DNA from: Deltaproteobacteria bacterium
GTDB taxonomy: Bacteria; Desulfobacterota; Binatia; Binatales; Binataceae
Assembly: GCA_021780755.1 (NCBI GenBank)
Contig: JAJXYF010000027.1
Location: forward strand, 62,001 to 126,000
Reading direction: 5' to 3'
Length of the DNA stretch: 64,000 nt
In this document: positions 12,481 to 19,922 of the stretch, piece by piece
Layout of the letters: the number at the start of each line of letters is the position of its first letter
How positions within the stretch are numbered: position 1 is the first letter of the stretch
Translations under genes and position numbers: made by a program
The notes under the pieces: generated by a model
Told to the model about the DNA's origin: nothing
What the model saw: only the letters and a program-made list of their open reading frames with translations
Databases searched by the model: none

Positions 12481-13613
12481 TCGACGATCTCAAGGCCGTA
12501 GCCCGGCAGATTGGCGAGGCGCGGCGGCTTGTCGGTCAGCAGGACCATCTTGCGCACGCCGACGTCACGCAGGATTTGCGCACCGATGCCGTAATCGCGG
12601 AAATCGGCCTCGGGCGCGTTGAAGCGGGTACTGGGCTGGCGAATGACGCGGCGGGTGCCGCTGTCGATATCGTTGGCGATAGTGTCGGACTCGCGCTTGA
12701 GATAGAGGATGACGCCCTGGCCGGCACTGGCGATCTGTTCCATCGCGGCATGCAGCAGGCCGCGGGTATTGCGCTTGGTGTAGCCGAAGACGTCGCCGGG
12801 CAGGTACTCGCGATGTGCGCGCACGAGCACGGGCCGCTCGGGTGAGAGGGTGCCCATCAGGAGCACCAGATGCTCGCTCTGGTCCACGCGGTTACGATAG
12901 ACGCGCGCACGGAACTCGCCGAAATCGGTGGGGAGGCGCGCCTCGGCGATGAGCTGGACCATGGTTTCATTGCGCAGGCGGTATTCGATGATGTCGGCGA
13001 CGGTGACGACCTTGAGGCCGTGGATGCGCGCGATTTCGACGAGGTCGTCGCGCCGCGCCATGGTGCCGTCTTCCTTCAAAATCTCGCAAATGACGCCGGC
13101 CGGTTTAAGCCCGGCGAGGCGCGCGAGATCAACCGCGCCCTCGGTCTGTCCGGTGCGCACGAGGACGCCGCCGTCGCGGGCGCGCAGCGGATAGACATAG
13201 CCGGGAGTAATGAACTCGGCGCCGGTAGCGTCTTCGCGGACGGCCTGGAGAATAGTGGTCGCGCGGTCCTGGGCCGAGATGCCGGAGCCGGCGGCGCGCC
13301 GCGCGGTAATCGGAGTCGTAAAGGCGGTGCCGAGGGGGGCCTGATTGTCGCCGACCATCATGCTGAGGCCGAGTTGTTCGATGCGCTCGACGGCCATCGG
13401 GAGGCAAATCAGGCCGCGGCCGAACTTGGCCATGAAGTTAATCGCTTCGGGGGAGGCCTTTTCGGCGGCCATGCAGAAGTCGCCCTCGTTTTCGCGATTC
13501 TCATCATCCATCAGGATGATCATGCGGCCACGCCGGGTTTCCTCGAGCGCCTCTTCGATCGAGACGAAGGGGGCGCGGGGGGAATGGGTGCGTGGCGTAA
13601 TTTCGCCGAACAT
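12435..13613 (-). CDS. ribBX: RibBX: DHBP synthase fused to a degenerate GTP cyclohydrolase II domain
   Basis: 392 residues laid out like RibBA. Residues 15-215 are 3,4-dihydroxy-2-butanone-4-phosphate synthase with [11 protein letters not shown] and [10 protein letters not shown], which makes the four-carbon riboflavin precursor from ribulose 5-phosphate. The rest is a GTP cyclohydrolase II fold in which all three zinc Cys are replaced: Tyr270 in [11 protein letters not shown], Arg281 and Thr283, with the family's +11 and +13 spacing kept. The RQEGRGIG loop is also gone (KRESDTI). Such proteins are known as RibBX in Proteobacteria and lack cyclohydrolase activity. In the RibB half, two positions usually His read GYVYPL and GQTEG; the Gln form may occur in other RibB proteins, so I draw no conclusion. 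dsbD follows with overlap. Confidence 0.88.
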   Translation of the reverse strand: MFGEITPRTHSPRAPFVSIEEALEETRRGRMIILMDDENRENEGDFCMAAEKASPEAINFMAKFGRGLICLPMAVERIEQLGLSMMVGDNQAPLGTAFTTPITARRAAGSGISAQDRATTILQAVREDATGAEFITPGYVYPLRARDGGVLVRTGQTEGAVDLARLAGLKPAGVICEILKEDGTMARRDDLVEIARIHGLKVVTVADIIEYRLRNETMVQLIAEARLPTDFGEFRARVYRNRVDQSEHLVLLMGTLSPERPVLVRAHREYLPGDVFGYTKRNTRGLLHAAMEQIASAGQGVILYLKRESDTIANDIDSGTRRVIRQPSTRFNAPEADFRDYGIGAQILRDVGVRKMVLLTDKPPRLANLPGYGLEIVDCAPLSTNGGEPLDG

Positions 13614-13626
13614 AATTTGTGTCCTC

Positions 13627-13660
13627 GCGGCGGGCGGTGTGGGTGTGCACGGCCCGCCGC
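13627..13660 (-). promoter_or_regulatory. Stem-loop in the ribBX 5' untranslated region
   Basis: GCGGCGGGC (13627-13635) and GCCCGCCGC (13652-13660) form a perfect 9-bp GC-only stem around a 16-nt loop. On the minus-strand transcript it ends directly before GAGGAC, the likely ribosome-binding site 14 nt before the ribBX ATG. It could therefore modulate translation. It lacks the conserved multi-stem core of an FMN riboswitch. Confidence 0.4.
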
Positions 13661-13682
13661 ATAACGGGTATCCAACCGTTTG

Positions 13683-13712
13683 ATTCTATCTCAGTGGCGG
13701 GTGCGCCGTGAA
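13683..13712 (-). promoter_or_regulatory. Candidate promoter of ribBX
   Basis: TTCACG (13707-13712) and TAGAAT (13683-13688) on the minus strand, 18 bp apart, match 4/6 and 5/6 of the sigma-70 hexamers. Inferred start of transcription near 13676, giving a 5' UTR of about 60 nt that contains the GC-rich stem-loop. The rest of the divergent gap to the MFS gene shows no second convincing promoter. Confidence 0.4.
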
Positions 13713-13861
13713 CCCCCGGGCACCCGACCGAAAGAAGTGTCAGAGACTGCCCTCACCCGGCGCGCGAGCATTCGGGCGATGAAGTGGTGGGCCTGATCGG
13801 GGCAAATGCGGCCGCAGACTCGCGATTCGGCGCGGGGTCTGCAAGACTGGTGATTCGTGCC

Positions 13862-15172
13862 ATGTCTGACGAAGTAATGGAGACCGCGCCCGCCGCCGCA
13901 CCGTCGAGCCCGGTGGAGGAGCCTGGCGAGAGCACCAGCGGATTGTTCGAAGCCTTTCGCGCGCTGCGCCATCGCAACTTCCGGCTCTATTTTTTCGGCC
14001 AACTGACGTCGCTCACCGGCACCTGGATGCAGACGGTGGCGCAGTCGTGGCTGGTGCTGAAGCTGTCGAACTCGCCGCTGATGCTCGGCGTGGTCACGTT
14101 CGCGAATTACCTGCCGATCCTGCTGGTGGCGCTGTTCGCCGGAGTGGTGGTCGATCACGTCGATCGGCGCCGGCTGATAATCGTCGCGCAGGTGTTGATG
14201 ATGCTGAGCGCGTTCGTGCTGGCGGCGTTGACCTGGACGGGAGCGGTGCGGGTGGAGCACGTGATAATCCTGGCCGCGTTCAACGGAATCGTCAGCTCTT
14301 TCGACATGCCGGGACGCCAGGCCTTTGTGGTCGAGATGGTCGGGATGGACGATCTGCCGAACGCGATCGCGCTCAACTCGATGATGTTCAACGGAGCGCG
14401 GACGATCGGGCCGGCGGTCGCGGGCATGTTGATCTACATGGTCGGGACGGCGACCTGCTTTTTTCTCAACGGGGTAAGTTACCTGGCGGTGATCTGGAGC
14501 CTGTTCGCGATGCGGCTGCCGCGGCGGACGGTCGAGCACGTCGGGGTCGATATGCTGCGGCGGGTGCGCGAGGGGATGACCTACGTGTGGGAACATCGGC
14601 CGAGCCGGTATCTGCTGCTGGTGGTCGCGATCAACAGCGGCCTGGGCATGCAATACAGCGTGCTGATGCCGGTCTTCGCGCAGAACATTTTGCACGCGGG
14701 ATCGCGCGGCTACGGAGTCCTGATGGGGGCGCAGGGGATCGGCGCGGTGGCCGGGGCGGTGGCGCTGGCGTGGCGATCGGGAACGCCGCGCGGGCTGCGG
14801 CAGAGCCTGACGGTGGGGCTTTTTATGACCGCCATCGCGATTATCGGCTTCGGCTTTTCCTCCTCGATGACGTTTTCGCTGATCGCGCAATTGTTCATCG
14901 GGGCGGGCCTGATCAATTACATGGCGACCACCAATACGATGCTGCAAATCTTCGTATCGGACGAATTGCGCGGACGCGTGATGAGTTTCTATACGCTGTC
15001 GTTCATCGGCATCTCACCACTCGGCGCGTTGATGGTGGGCTATATCGGCGAACATTTGGGTTCGCAGGCCGCGGTGGTGATTTGCGGGGCGCTCTCGCTC
15101 GGATGCGCGCTGTTGCTGCTGACGCGTCTCGACATATTTCGCAAGGCGCAGGAGGCGGCGGCAACCGCATGA
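13862..15172 (+). CDS. Major facilitator superfamily exporter (MFS_3/EntS-like)
   Basis: 436 residues from the ATG giving MSDEVMETAP; a longer in-frame start upstream adds only a non-conserved extension. About 11-12 transmembrane helices. The N-terminal RNFRLYFFGQLTSLTGTWMQ and the loop DHVDRRRLIIVAQ fit the EntS/MFS_3 branch (enterobactin exporter and antibiotic efflux relatives), whose A-motif lies between helices 2 and 3. Substrate unknown. Its TGA stop overlaps the ATG of selA in an ATGA, so the two are translationally coupled, though no functional link is known. Confidence 0.88.
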   Translation: MSDEVMETAPAAAPSSPVEEPGESTSGLFEAFRALRHRNFRLYFFGQLTSLTGTWMQTVAQSWLVLKLSNSPLMLGVVTFANYLPILLVALFAGVVVDHVDRRRLIIVAQVLMMLSAFVLAALTWTGAVRVEHVIILAAFNGIVSSFDMPGRQAFVVEMVGMDDLPNAIALNSMMFNGARTIGPAVAGMLIYMVGTATCFFLNGVSYLAVIWSLFAMRLPRRTVEHVGVDMLRRVREGMTYVWEHRPSRYLLLVVAINSGLGMQYSVLMPVFAQNILHAGSRGYGVLMGAQGIGAVAGAVALAWRSGTPRGLRQSLTVGLFMTAIAIIGFGFSSSMTFSLIAQLFIGAGLINYMATTNTMLQIFVSDELRGRVMSFYTLSFIGISPLGALMVGYIGEHLGSQAAVVICGALSLGCALLLLTRLDIFRKAQEAAATA

Positions 15173-16623
15173 GCGGTCGCGCGATGGCGATGGCGGCGCG
15201 CGGAAAAAATCAGAAAAATCAGCAGTCCGATCGGCGATCGGAGGCGCTGCGCATGCTGCCGCCGATCGACGAATGTCTGCGGGCGGCGCTGCATGACCCC
15301 GCGTTAAGCGGCTTCGCGCACGGCTACGTGCGGATTCTGCTGCGCCGGGCGCAGGCGGCGCTGCGCGAAACGCTGGCGGTGGCCGAGGCCGGCGCGGTGA
15401 CGCGCGCGGGACTGGTCGAGGAGATCGTGCGGATGGCGGGCGCGGCGGCGGCCGCCGACGAACCGTCGCTGAAGCCGGTGATCAACGCGACCGGCGTGGT
15501 GCTGCATACGAACCTCGGCCGCGCGCTGCTGGCGGAGCCGGCGATCGAGGCGGTGGTGCGCGCGGCGCGGTCACCGGTCAACCTCGAATACGACCTCGCC
15601 GGTGGCGGTCGCGGCGATCGCGATTCATTGGTCGAAGAGGAATTGTGCGCGCTGACGGGCGCCGAGGCGGCGACCGTGGTCAACAACAATGCGGCGGCGG
15701 TGCTGCTGGCGCTCAACTCGATCGCCGACGAGCGCGAGGTGATCGTGTCGCGCGGAGAGCTGATCGAGATTGGCGGTTCGTTCAGGATACCGGACGTGAT
15801 GGGGCGCAGCGGCGCGCGTTTGCGCGAAGTCGGCACCACCAACCGGACCCATCCGGAAGACTACCGCGCGGCGATCGGTCCGGACACCGCGATGCTGCTC
15901 AAGGTGCATCCGTCGAACTACCGGATCGTGGGCTTTACGGCCGAGGTGAGCCTGGCCGAGCTGGTCGAGATCGGCAACGCGCATCGGCTTCCGGTGATGG
16001 AGGATTTGGGGGCTGGGGCGCTGATCGATATGGAGCGCTATGGCCTGCCGCGCGAGCCGCTGGTGGCGGCGCGGGTCGCGGCGGGGGCGGGACTGGTGAC
16101 GTTTTCGGGCGACAAGCTGCTAGGCGGGCCGCAGGCGGGACTGATCGTCGGGCGGCGCGACCTGGTTGCGCGGCTCAAGGCGAACCCGCTGCGGCGGGCG
16201 CTGCGCTGCGACAAGCTGACGCTGGCGGCGCTGGCGGCGACGCTCAGGCTTTATCTGCGCAGTCCCAACATAGAAACGGATTTGCCTACATTAAGGTTGT
16301 TGCGGCGCACGCCCGCGGAACTGGAGCAGGCCGCGACGCGGGCACGCGCGCTGCTGGCGGAGCGCCTGGGCGAGGACTTCGTGATCGAGATGGTCGTGTC
16401 GGCCTCCGAGATCGGATCGGGGGCGCTGCCGGCGGAGGAAATCGAGTCGCGGGCGCTCAGGATCACGCATCGGGAACATTCGCCGGACGCGATCGCGGCG
16501 CTCTTTCGCCACGCCCGTCCGCCGGTGATCGGACGAATCACGGACGGTGCGTTTCATCTCGATCTGCGCACGGTCGAGGATCCGACGGAATTGGCGGTGG
16601 CCTTTCCGTCACGCCCGGCCTGA
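15169..16623 (+). CDS. selA: L-seryl-tRNA(Sec) selenium transferase
   Basis: 484 residues, typical for SelA. This PLP enzyme converts Ser-tRNA(Sec) to Sec-tRNA(Sec) with selenophosphate, as a homodecamer. Visible: the N-terminal tRNA-binding helical part, KPVINATGVVLHTNLGRALL, the core NLEYDLAGGGRGDRDS, VNNNAAAVLLAL, EDLGAGALIDM, and the PLP lysine Lys316 in TFSGDKLLGGPQAG (E. coli Lys295). It starts inside the stop of the MFS gene (ATGA overlap). selB, selC, selD and any selenoprotein gene are not in this window, but a complete SelA argues that the organism makes selenocysteine. Confidence 0.96.
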   Translation: MSGRAMAMAARGKNQKNQQSDRRSEALRMLPPIDECLRAALHDPALSGFAHGYVRILLRRAQAALRETLAVAEAGAVTRAGLVEEIVRMAGAAAAADEPSLKPVINATGVVLHTNLGRALLAEPAIEAVVRAARSPVNLEYDLAGGGRGDRDSLVEEELCALTGAEAATVVNNNAAAVLLALNSIADEREVIVSRGELIEIGGSFRIPDVMGRSGARLREVGTTNRTHPEDYRAAIGPDTAMLLKVHPSNYRIVGFTAEVSLAELVEIGNAHRLPVMEDLGAGALIDMERYGLPREPLVAARVAAGAGLVTFSGDKLLGGPQAGLIVGRRDLVARLKANPLRRALRCDKLTLAALAATLRLYLRSPNIETDLPTLRLLRRTPAELEQAATRARALLAERLGEDFVIEMVVSASEIGSGALPAEEIESRALRITHREHSPDAIAALFRHARPPVIGRITDGAFHLDLRTVEDPTELAVAFPSRPA

Positions 16624-16699
16624 CCGGCGCGCTTGCCAAACGGCCGCGCGCGGAGATAGATCGGCGTTGGAACGATTCGTTCGCCGCGTGGAGGATCCG

Positions 16700-16918
16700 A
16701 TGCCGAACAAGACCTACAAGATTGTTGAGGTGGTTGGCGTTTCCGACGAGAGCATTCAGCAGGCCGTGCGCAACGCCATGACCAAAGCGAATCAGACTCT
16801 GCGCAACATCGACTGGTTCGAGGTGCAGAACATCCGCGGCGCGATGCATGGCGACAAGATCGAGTTCCAGGTCGTAGTACGCATCGGATTCCGTCTCGAA
16901 GGCGACCCGGTGACCTGA
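16700..16918 (+). CDS. Dodecin, flavin-storage protein
   Basis: 72 residues. Dodecins assemble as hollow dodecamers that bind and buffer flavins. The whole fold is visible: YKIVEVVGVSDESIQQAVRN, then TLRNIDWFEVQNIRG with the Trp that stacks on the isoalloxazine ring, and a final strand VVVRIGFRLE. The ATG is chosen because GGAGG lies 5 nt upstream and the family starts here; a longer frame upstream runs back over the end of selA and is not conserved. It is 76 bp after selA and probably in the same transcript, ended by a hairpin shortly downstream. Confidence 0.95.
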   Translation: MPNKTYKIVEVVGVSDESIQQAVRNAMTKANQTLRNIDWFEVQNIRGAMHGDKIEFQVVVRIGFRLEGDPVT

Positions 16919-16985
16919 CCGTCCGGTCGTTTCCGTAAAGCATCATTGTTCGAGTCGTGAGCACGGCAGCGTGGACGAGAAGTAG

Positions 16986-17004
16986 TCCCGCCGCGCGGGG
17001 TTTT
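16986..17004 (+). terminator. Short intrinsic terminator after dodecin
   Basis: TCCCGC, a 3-nt loop and GCGGGG (the outer pair is U-G), followed by TTTT, about 67 bp after the dodecin stop. The stem is short but GC-only and the T-run is in the right place for the plus-strand selA-dodecin transcript. No other gene-like element is seen in the 231 bp before the next start, apart from the 10-bp palindrome TGATCGATCA at 17103-17112. Confidence 0.45.
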
Positions 17005-17149
17005 CGTGTAATCCGCGGCGACGCCATTCACGCGTATGGGAAGCGTCCGGCGCGGGCTTTGCGCGGCGGCGAGGGCTTGGTTTCGCCGCGGGACCGCGTC
17101 TATGATCGATCATGAATGAAGATCACCGCGTGGAGGCCGAGCCGGGCCA

Positions 17150-18685
17150 ATGAAGAGCTGTCCGCGATGCGGGAAGAGCTACCCCGACGCTGAAAGATTC
17201 TGCGAATCCGATGGCACGGCGCTGGGCGCGGCGACCGGTGTTGGCGACCGCGGCACGACGATTATGGCTGATGACGCGCAGGGTGCGGCGGCGGGCGGCG
17301 CGATCACTTGCCCGGAATGCCATGGCAAGGCGGAGCCGGGCGAGACGATTTGCAACTTCTGCGGCACCCGCTTGCAACCCGATGCGGCGGCGCCGGAGCC
17401 GCAATCGTCACCGGGCGCAGCGCGCACCGCGGTAACGCCGGAAGATTTCGTACCCTCGCGCGGCCGGCTGAGCACCAGCGAGATCGGCGGCGAGCCGCCC
17501 TACGACGAAACGCCGGAGGAGGAGCCGACGCTGCGCGAGCGGTTCACGCGCATCCTGGGTTATTCGATCGCGGCGATTATCGCGGTGGCGGCGGGCGTAT
17601 GGTTCGCGCTGCATCTGAGCAGCAGTCGCATCAATGTGCCGGGCGCGACGACGTCGCCCGTGTCGGCGCCCGCGGCCAGCGCACCGACGGTAACACTCGC
17701 GCGCAATATGCAGATCACGGTGAAAGGTGCCGACCTCGCCGCAGCCTTGAATCGCGACCAGGCCAGTGTGCGCAAGGTCTTCGACGATAATCGCGACGCG
17801 GTGCTCGACACCTACAAGCGGGCACTCGAAGGCGACAGCACGCTGCACGACGGGATGATCGTGCGGCTGCATGTGATGCCCGATGGCAGCGTGAGCGGCG
17901 GAACGGTGGTGGTTTCGACCTCGCCCAACCCGAGTCTCGACGCGGAAGTGGTAACGGGCATGAGCGCGTGGAAGTACCCGGCGGCTGGCACCGCGCCGGT
18001 TGACGTGGACTATCCATTGATATTCGCGACGAACAGTGGCGATGTTGGCGGAATCGAGGCGGACCTGAACGGCAAGTACGCAAGCCTGGGTCCGAACGAG
18101 ACGCCCGAATATGCTTCCGCGCCGGCGGCGATTCCCGCGCCGCCGGAAGCGGCGGTCGCGACGCCCGCGGCCGCGCCGACGCCACCGGCAATTGCGGCAT
18201 TGCCGCCGCCCGAAGCACCGGCGGTCAAGCCACCACGCCGCCGCCGCCGCGTTTCAGTGCCGCCTCCGCCATCGATTACGGAGCGCCTAACGGAGGCGCT
18301 GTCGGCGGACAAACGCCTGCGCCGGGTCCAGGCCTATTCGAGTGGCGGCGGCATGGTGACGCTCAGCGGAAAGGTTTTCGACAGCAACGCCAAGGCGGCG
18401 GCGGAGCGGACGGTCCGCAGGGTGAGCGGTGTCACCGGAGTCATCAACAATCTCACCACCGACACTTCGGTCTGGGCGCGCAACGAGGCGCTGATCAATC
18501 AGCGCTTGCAGGCTGAGGGCCTGACCGGAGTGACGGTAAAGGTGATTGGCAACAGCGCCTATCTCGACGGCACGGTGAAAACCGATCTGGATCGCCAGCG
18601 TGCGGAAACGGTGGCGGTTTCGGCGGCGCCGGTGAAAGTGCGCACGAATCTGATTAGAGTTGACCCGGGATTCTTCGGCTTTTAA
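17150..18685 (+). CDS. Membrane protein: zinc ribbons, TM helix, AgmX/PglI-type domain and two BON-like domains
   Basis: 511 residues with an unusual modular order. Residues 4-21 form a zinc ribbon with Cys4, Cys7 and Cys18 (the fourth ligand position is Asp). Residues 54-71 form a second ribbon with four Cys. One membrane helix spans about 136-155, placing the ribbons in the cytoplasm. Residues of about 200-290 (YKRALEGDSTLHDGMIV, PDGSVSGGTVV, PSLDAEVVTGMSAWKYP) resemble the AgmX/PglI and TonB C-terminal fold. A Pro/Ala-rich linker follows, then an Arg-rich patch and two BON-like repeats (ITERLTEALSADKRLRRVQ; NEALINQRLQAEGLTGVTV). BON domains often bind membranes. Function unknown; an envelope-spanning adaptor is a reasonable guess. 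Domain assignments are by eye. Confidence 0.7.
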   Translation: MKSCPRCGKSYPDAERFCESDGTALGAATGVGDRGTTIMADDAQGAAAGGAITCPECHGKAEPGETICNFCGTRLQPDAAAPEPQSSPGAARTAVTPEDFVPSRGRLSTSEIGGEPPYDETPEEEPTLRERFTRILGYSIAAIIAVAAGVWFALHLSSSRINVPGATTSPVSAPAASAPTVTLARNMQITVKGADLAAALNRDQASVRKVFDDNRDAVLDTYKRALEGDSTLHDGMIVRLHVMPDGSVSGGTVVVSTSPNPSLDAEVVTGMSAWKYPAAGTAPVDVDYPLIFATNSGDVGGIEADLNGKYASLGPNETPEYASAPAAIPAPPEAAVATPAAAPTPPAIAALPPPEAPAVKPPRRRRRVSVPPPPSITERLTEALSADKRLRRVQAYSSGGGMVTLSGKVFDSNAKAAAERTVRRVSGVTGVINNLTTDTSVWARNEALINQRLQAEGLTGVTVKVIGNSAYLDGTVKTDLDRQRAETVAVSAAPVKVRTNLIRVDPGFFGF

Positions 18686-18719
18686 AGCGCGGCGGCGGGT
18701 CACTGCGGGGCAAGTGGTA

Positions 18720-18749
18720 TTGACATTGATTAGCGTCAACGCTTATATG
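18720..18749 (+). promoter_or_regulatory. Candidate promoter of the SCP2 gene with an inverted repeat
   Basis: A perfect -35 TTGACA (18720-18725) and TATATG (18744-18749, 4/6) separated by 18 bp. TTGAC at 18720-18724 and GTCAA at 18735-18739 form an inverted repeat that would cover the -35 and half of the spacer, so a repressor site is possible. The SCP2 ATG lies about 50 bp downstream. Confidence 0.5.
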
Positions 18750-18801
18750 GCGGACAGAGAGCTCCCCCGTCCCGGTTCCCGCTAGGAGGGTCCCGTTTCA
18801 C

Positions 18802-19131
18802 ATGGCAGACGCGCCGACTTCTTGTAAGCAAGCCTTCGATTTGATGCCCGGTCGTTTCAACAAGGACGCGGCCAAAGGGCTTAATGCGGTTTATCAGTTC
18901 GACCTTTCGGGCGACGGCGGCGGTAAGTGGCAGGTTGAGATCGGCGGCGACAAATGCGAAGTGAAGGAAGGAGCACATCCGTCGCCTAACATCACGATCT
19001 CGATGACCGCACAGGATTACCTCGACATGCTGGCGGGAAAACTAAACGGGCAGATGGCCTTCATGACCGGCAAGCTGCGAATTGCCGGTGACATGGGCCT
19101 TGCGCTCCGCTTGCAGAGCCTCTTTGCATAG
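18802..19131 (+). CDS. SCP2 sterol-binding domain protein
   Basis: 109 residues, a single SCP2 domain, which binds lipids or acyl-CoAs in a hydrophobic tunnel. Visible: an N-terminal helix, VYQFDLSGDGGGKWQVEI, the segment CEVKEGAHPSPNITISM, and the end KLNGQMAFMTGKLRIAGDMGLALRL, the most conserved SCP2 piece. No signal peptide, so cytoplasmic. AGGAGG stands 12 nt upstream. It has its own promoter and no co-transcribed neighbour. Bacterial stand-alone SCP2 proteins have no settled role. Confidence 0.9.
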   Translation: MADAPTSCKQAFDLMPGRFNKDAAKGLNAVYQFDLSGDGGGKWQVEIGGDKCEVKEGAHPSPNITISMTAQDYLDMLAGKLNGQMAFMTGKLRIAGDMGLALRLQSLFA

Positions 19132-19437
19132 CGCGATAATAGAAACGACACTGAGCCTTGGCAGCGGGCCTCGAGAATAGCGGCCCCAGATGGATTGACT
19201 GCTAGCCGAATCATTCCCCCCAAATAAAAACATTCAAGCGAACGGCTTCGCACGAGTACAGAACTGGTGCGAAGTGCATAGCGAATCGATATTTCGACTG
19301 CACAGCGGCTGCGGCGTCAGGACGCGCGCGCCAATAAGAACCAAGCGAAAGATAGAGCTTTGGCGATCGGCATGATCGCATCGAAACGTGAACGAAAAAC
19401 GTAATCCAACACTGAGAGGAACCACGAAAGGAACCAG
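19132..19437. other. 306-bp intergenic stretch without a recognisable gene
   Basis: Lower in GC than the flanking genes. I see no conserved reading frame, no tRNA-like fold and no strong hairpin. A minus-strand frame covering 19234-19872 is open but has no family resemblance and runs opposite to the better-supported small gene at 19438. The 3' end (GAGAGGAACCACGAAAGGAACCAG) supplies the ribosome-binding site of that gene. Confidence 0.5.
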
Positions 19438-19728
19438 ATGAGCGCGCAGGACATGACCGAAGAACCGGTCCGAGAGGAAGAGACTGGCCGAGAGGAGGAG
19501 CAGAACAGCGATCTGCTTGCCTCCAAGCTCTCGAAAGAGCTGAGCAATTGGCGGCGGCGGCGCACCACCGGAGGTGGAGGACGCCCGCGCCATGAAGATG
19601 GGCTGAACGCGGCCTTCAAGACGGAGGCGGCCCGCACAATCAAGGTACGCGGGCATGAGACGCTGGTAGTCCGCAAGCCCAAGCTGAGTTCGAAGCCTGC
19701 GGTGACGACCGACCGCAGCAACGGCTAG
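19438..19728 (+). CDS. Small charged protein, unknown function
   Basis: 96 residues. The N-terminal third is very acidic (EEPVREEETGREEEQ) and the C-terminal two thirds are basic (WRRRRTTGGGGRPRHE, TIKVRGHETLVVRKPKL), giving a dipolar protein without a hydrophobic core or membrane helix. AGGAACCAG precedes the ATG, which supports real translation. No family recognised; the basic part could bind nucleic acid. It stands alone between the SCP2 gene and the convergent LolC/E permease gene. It may be spurious, but the opposite-strand alternative looks worse. Confidence 0.45.
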   Translation: MSAQDMTEEPVREEETGREEEQNSDLLASKLSKELSNWRRRRTTGGGGRPRHEDGLNAAFKTEAARTIKVRGHETLVVRKPKLSSKPAVTTDRSNG

Positions 19729-19922
19729 CAAGCACTCTCCATCGACCAAAATAGTTCGCCAGCAGCGCAGCGGCGGCCGATCTTGTGTGCGGCGCGCCGA
19801 CGATACCCCATACCCTTCATCGCGACGGAAATCACGAACTCCCAGGCAGGCCTGCGTGCGTCCGGCGACCATTATCGCCGTGAGATGCGGATTTTGTCGG
19901 CGTCAGGGTGGAGCGAGAGCGT

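Noticed and set aside
13614..13682. FMN riboswitch upstream of ribBX
   Set aside because: Only one simple stem is present; the conserved multi-stem RFN core is not there.
13691..14947. Minus-strand frame opposite the MFS gene
   Set aside because: Arg/Gln/His-rich composition typical of an antisense GC artefact.
19234..19872. Minus-strand frame of about 212 codons covering the small charged gene
   Set aside because: No family resemblance and no ribosome-binding site; the plus-strand frame has AGGAACC before its ATG.
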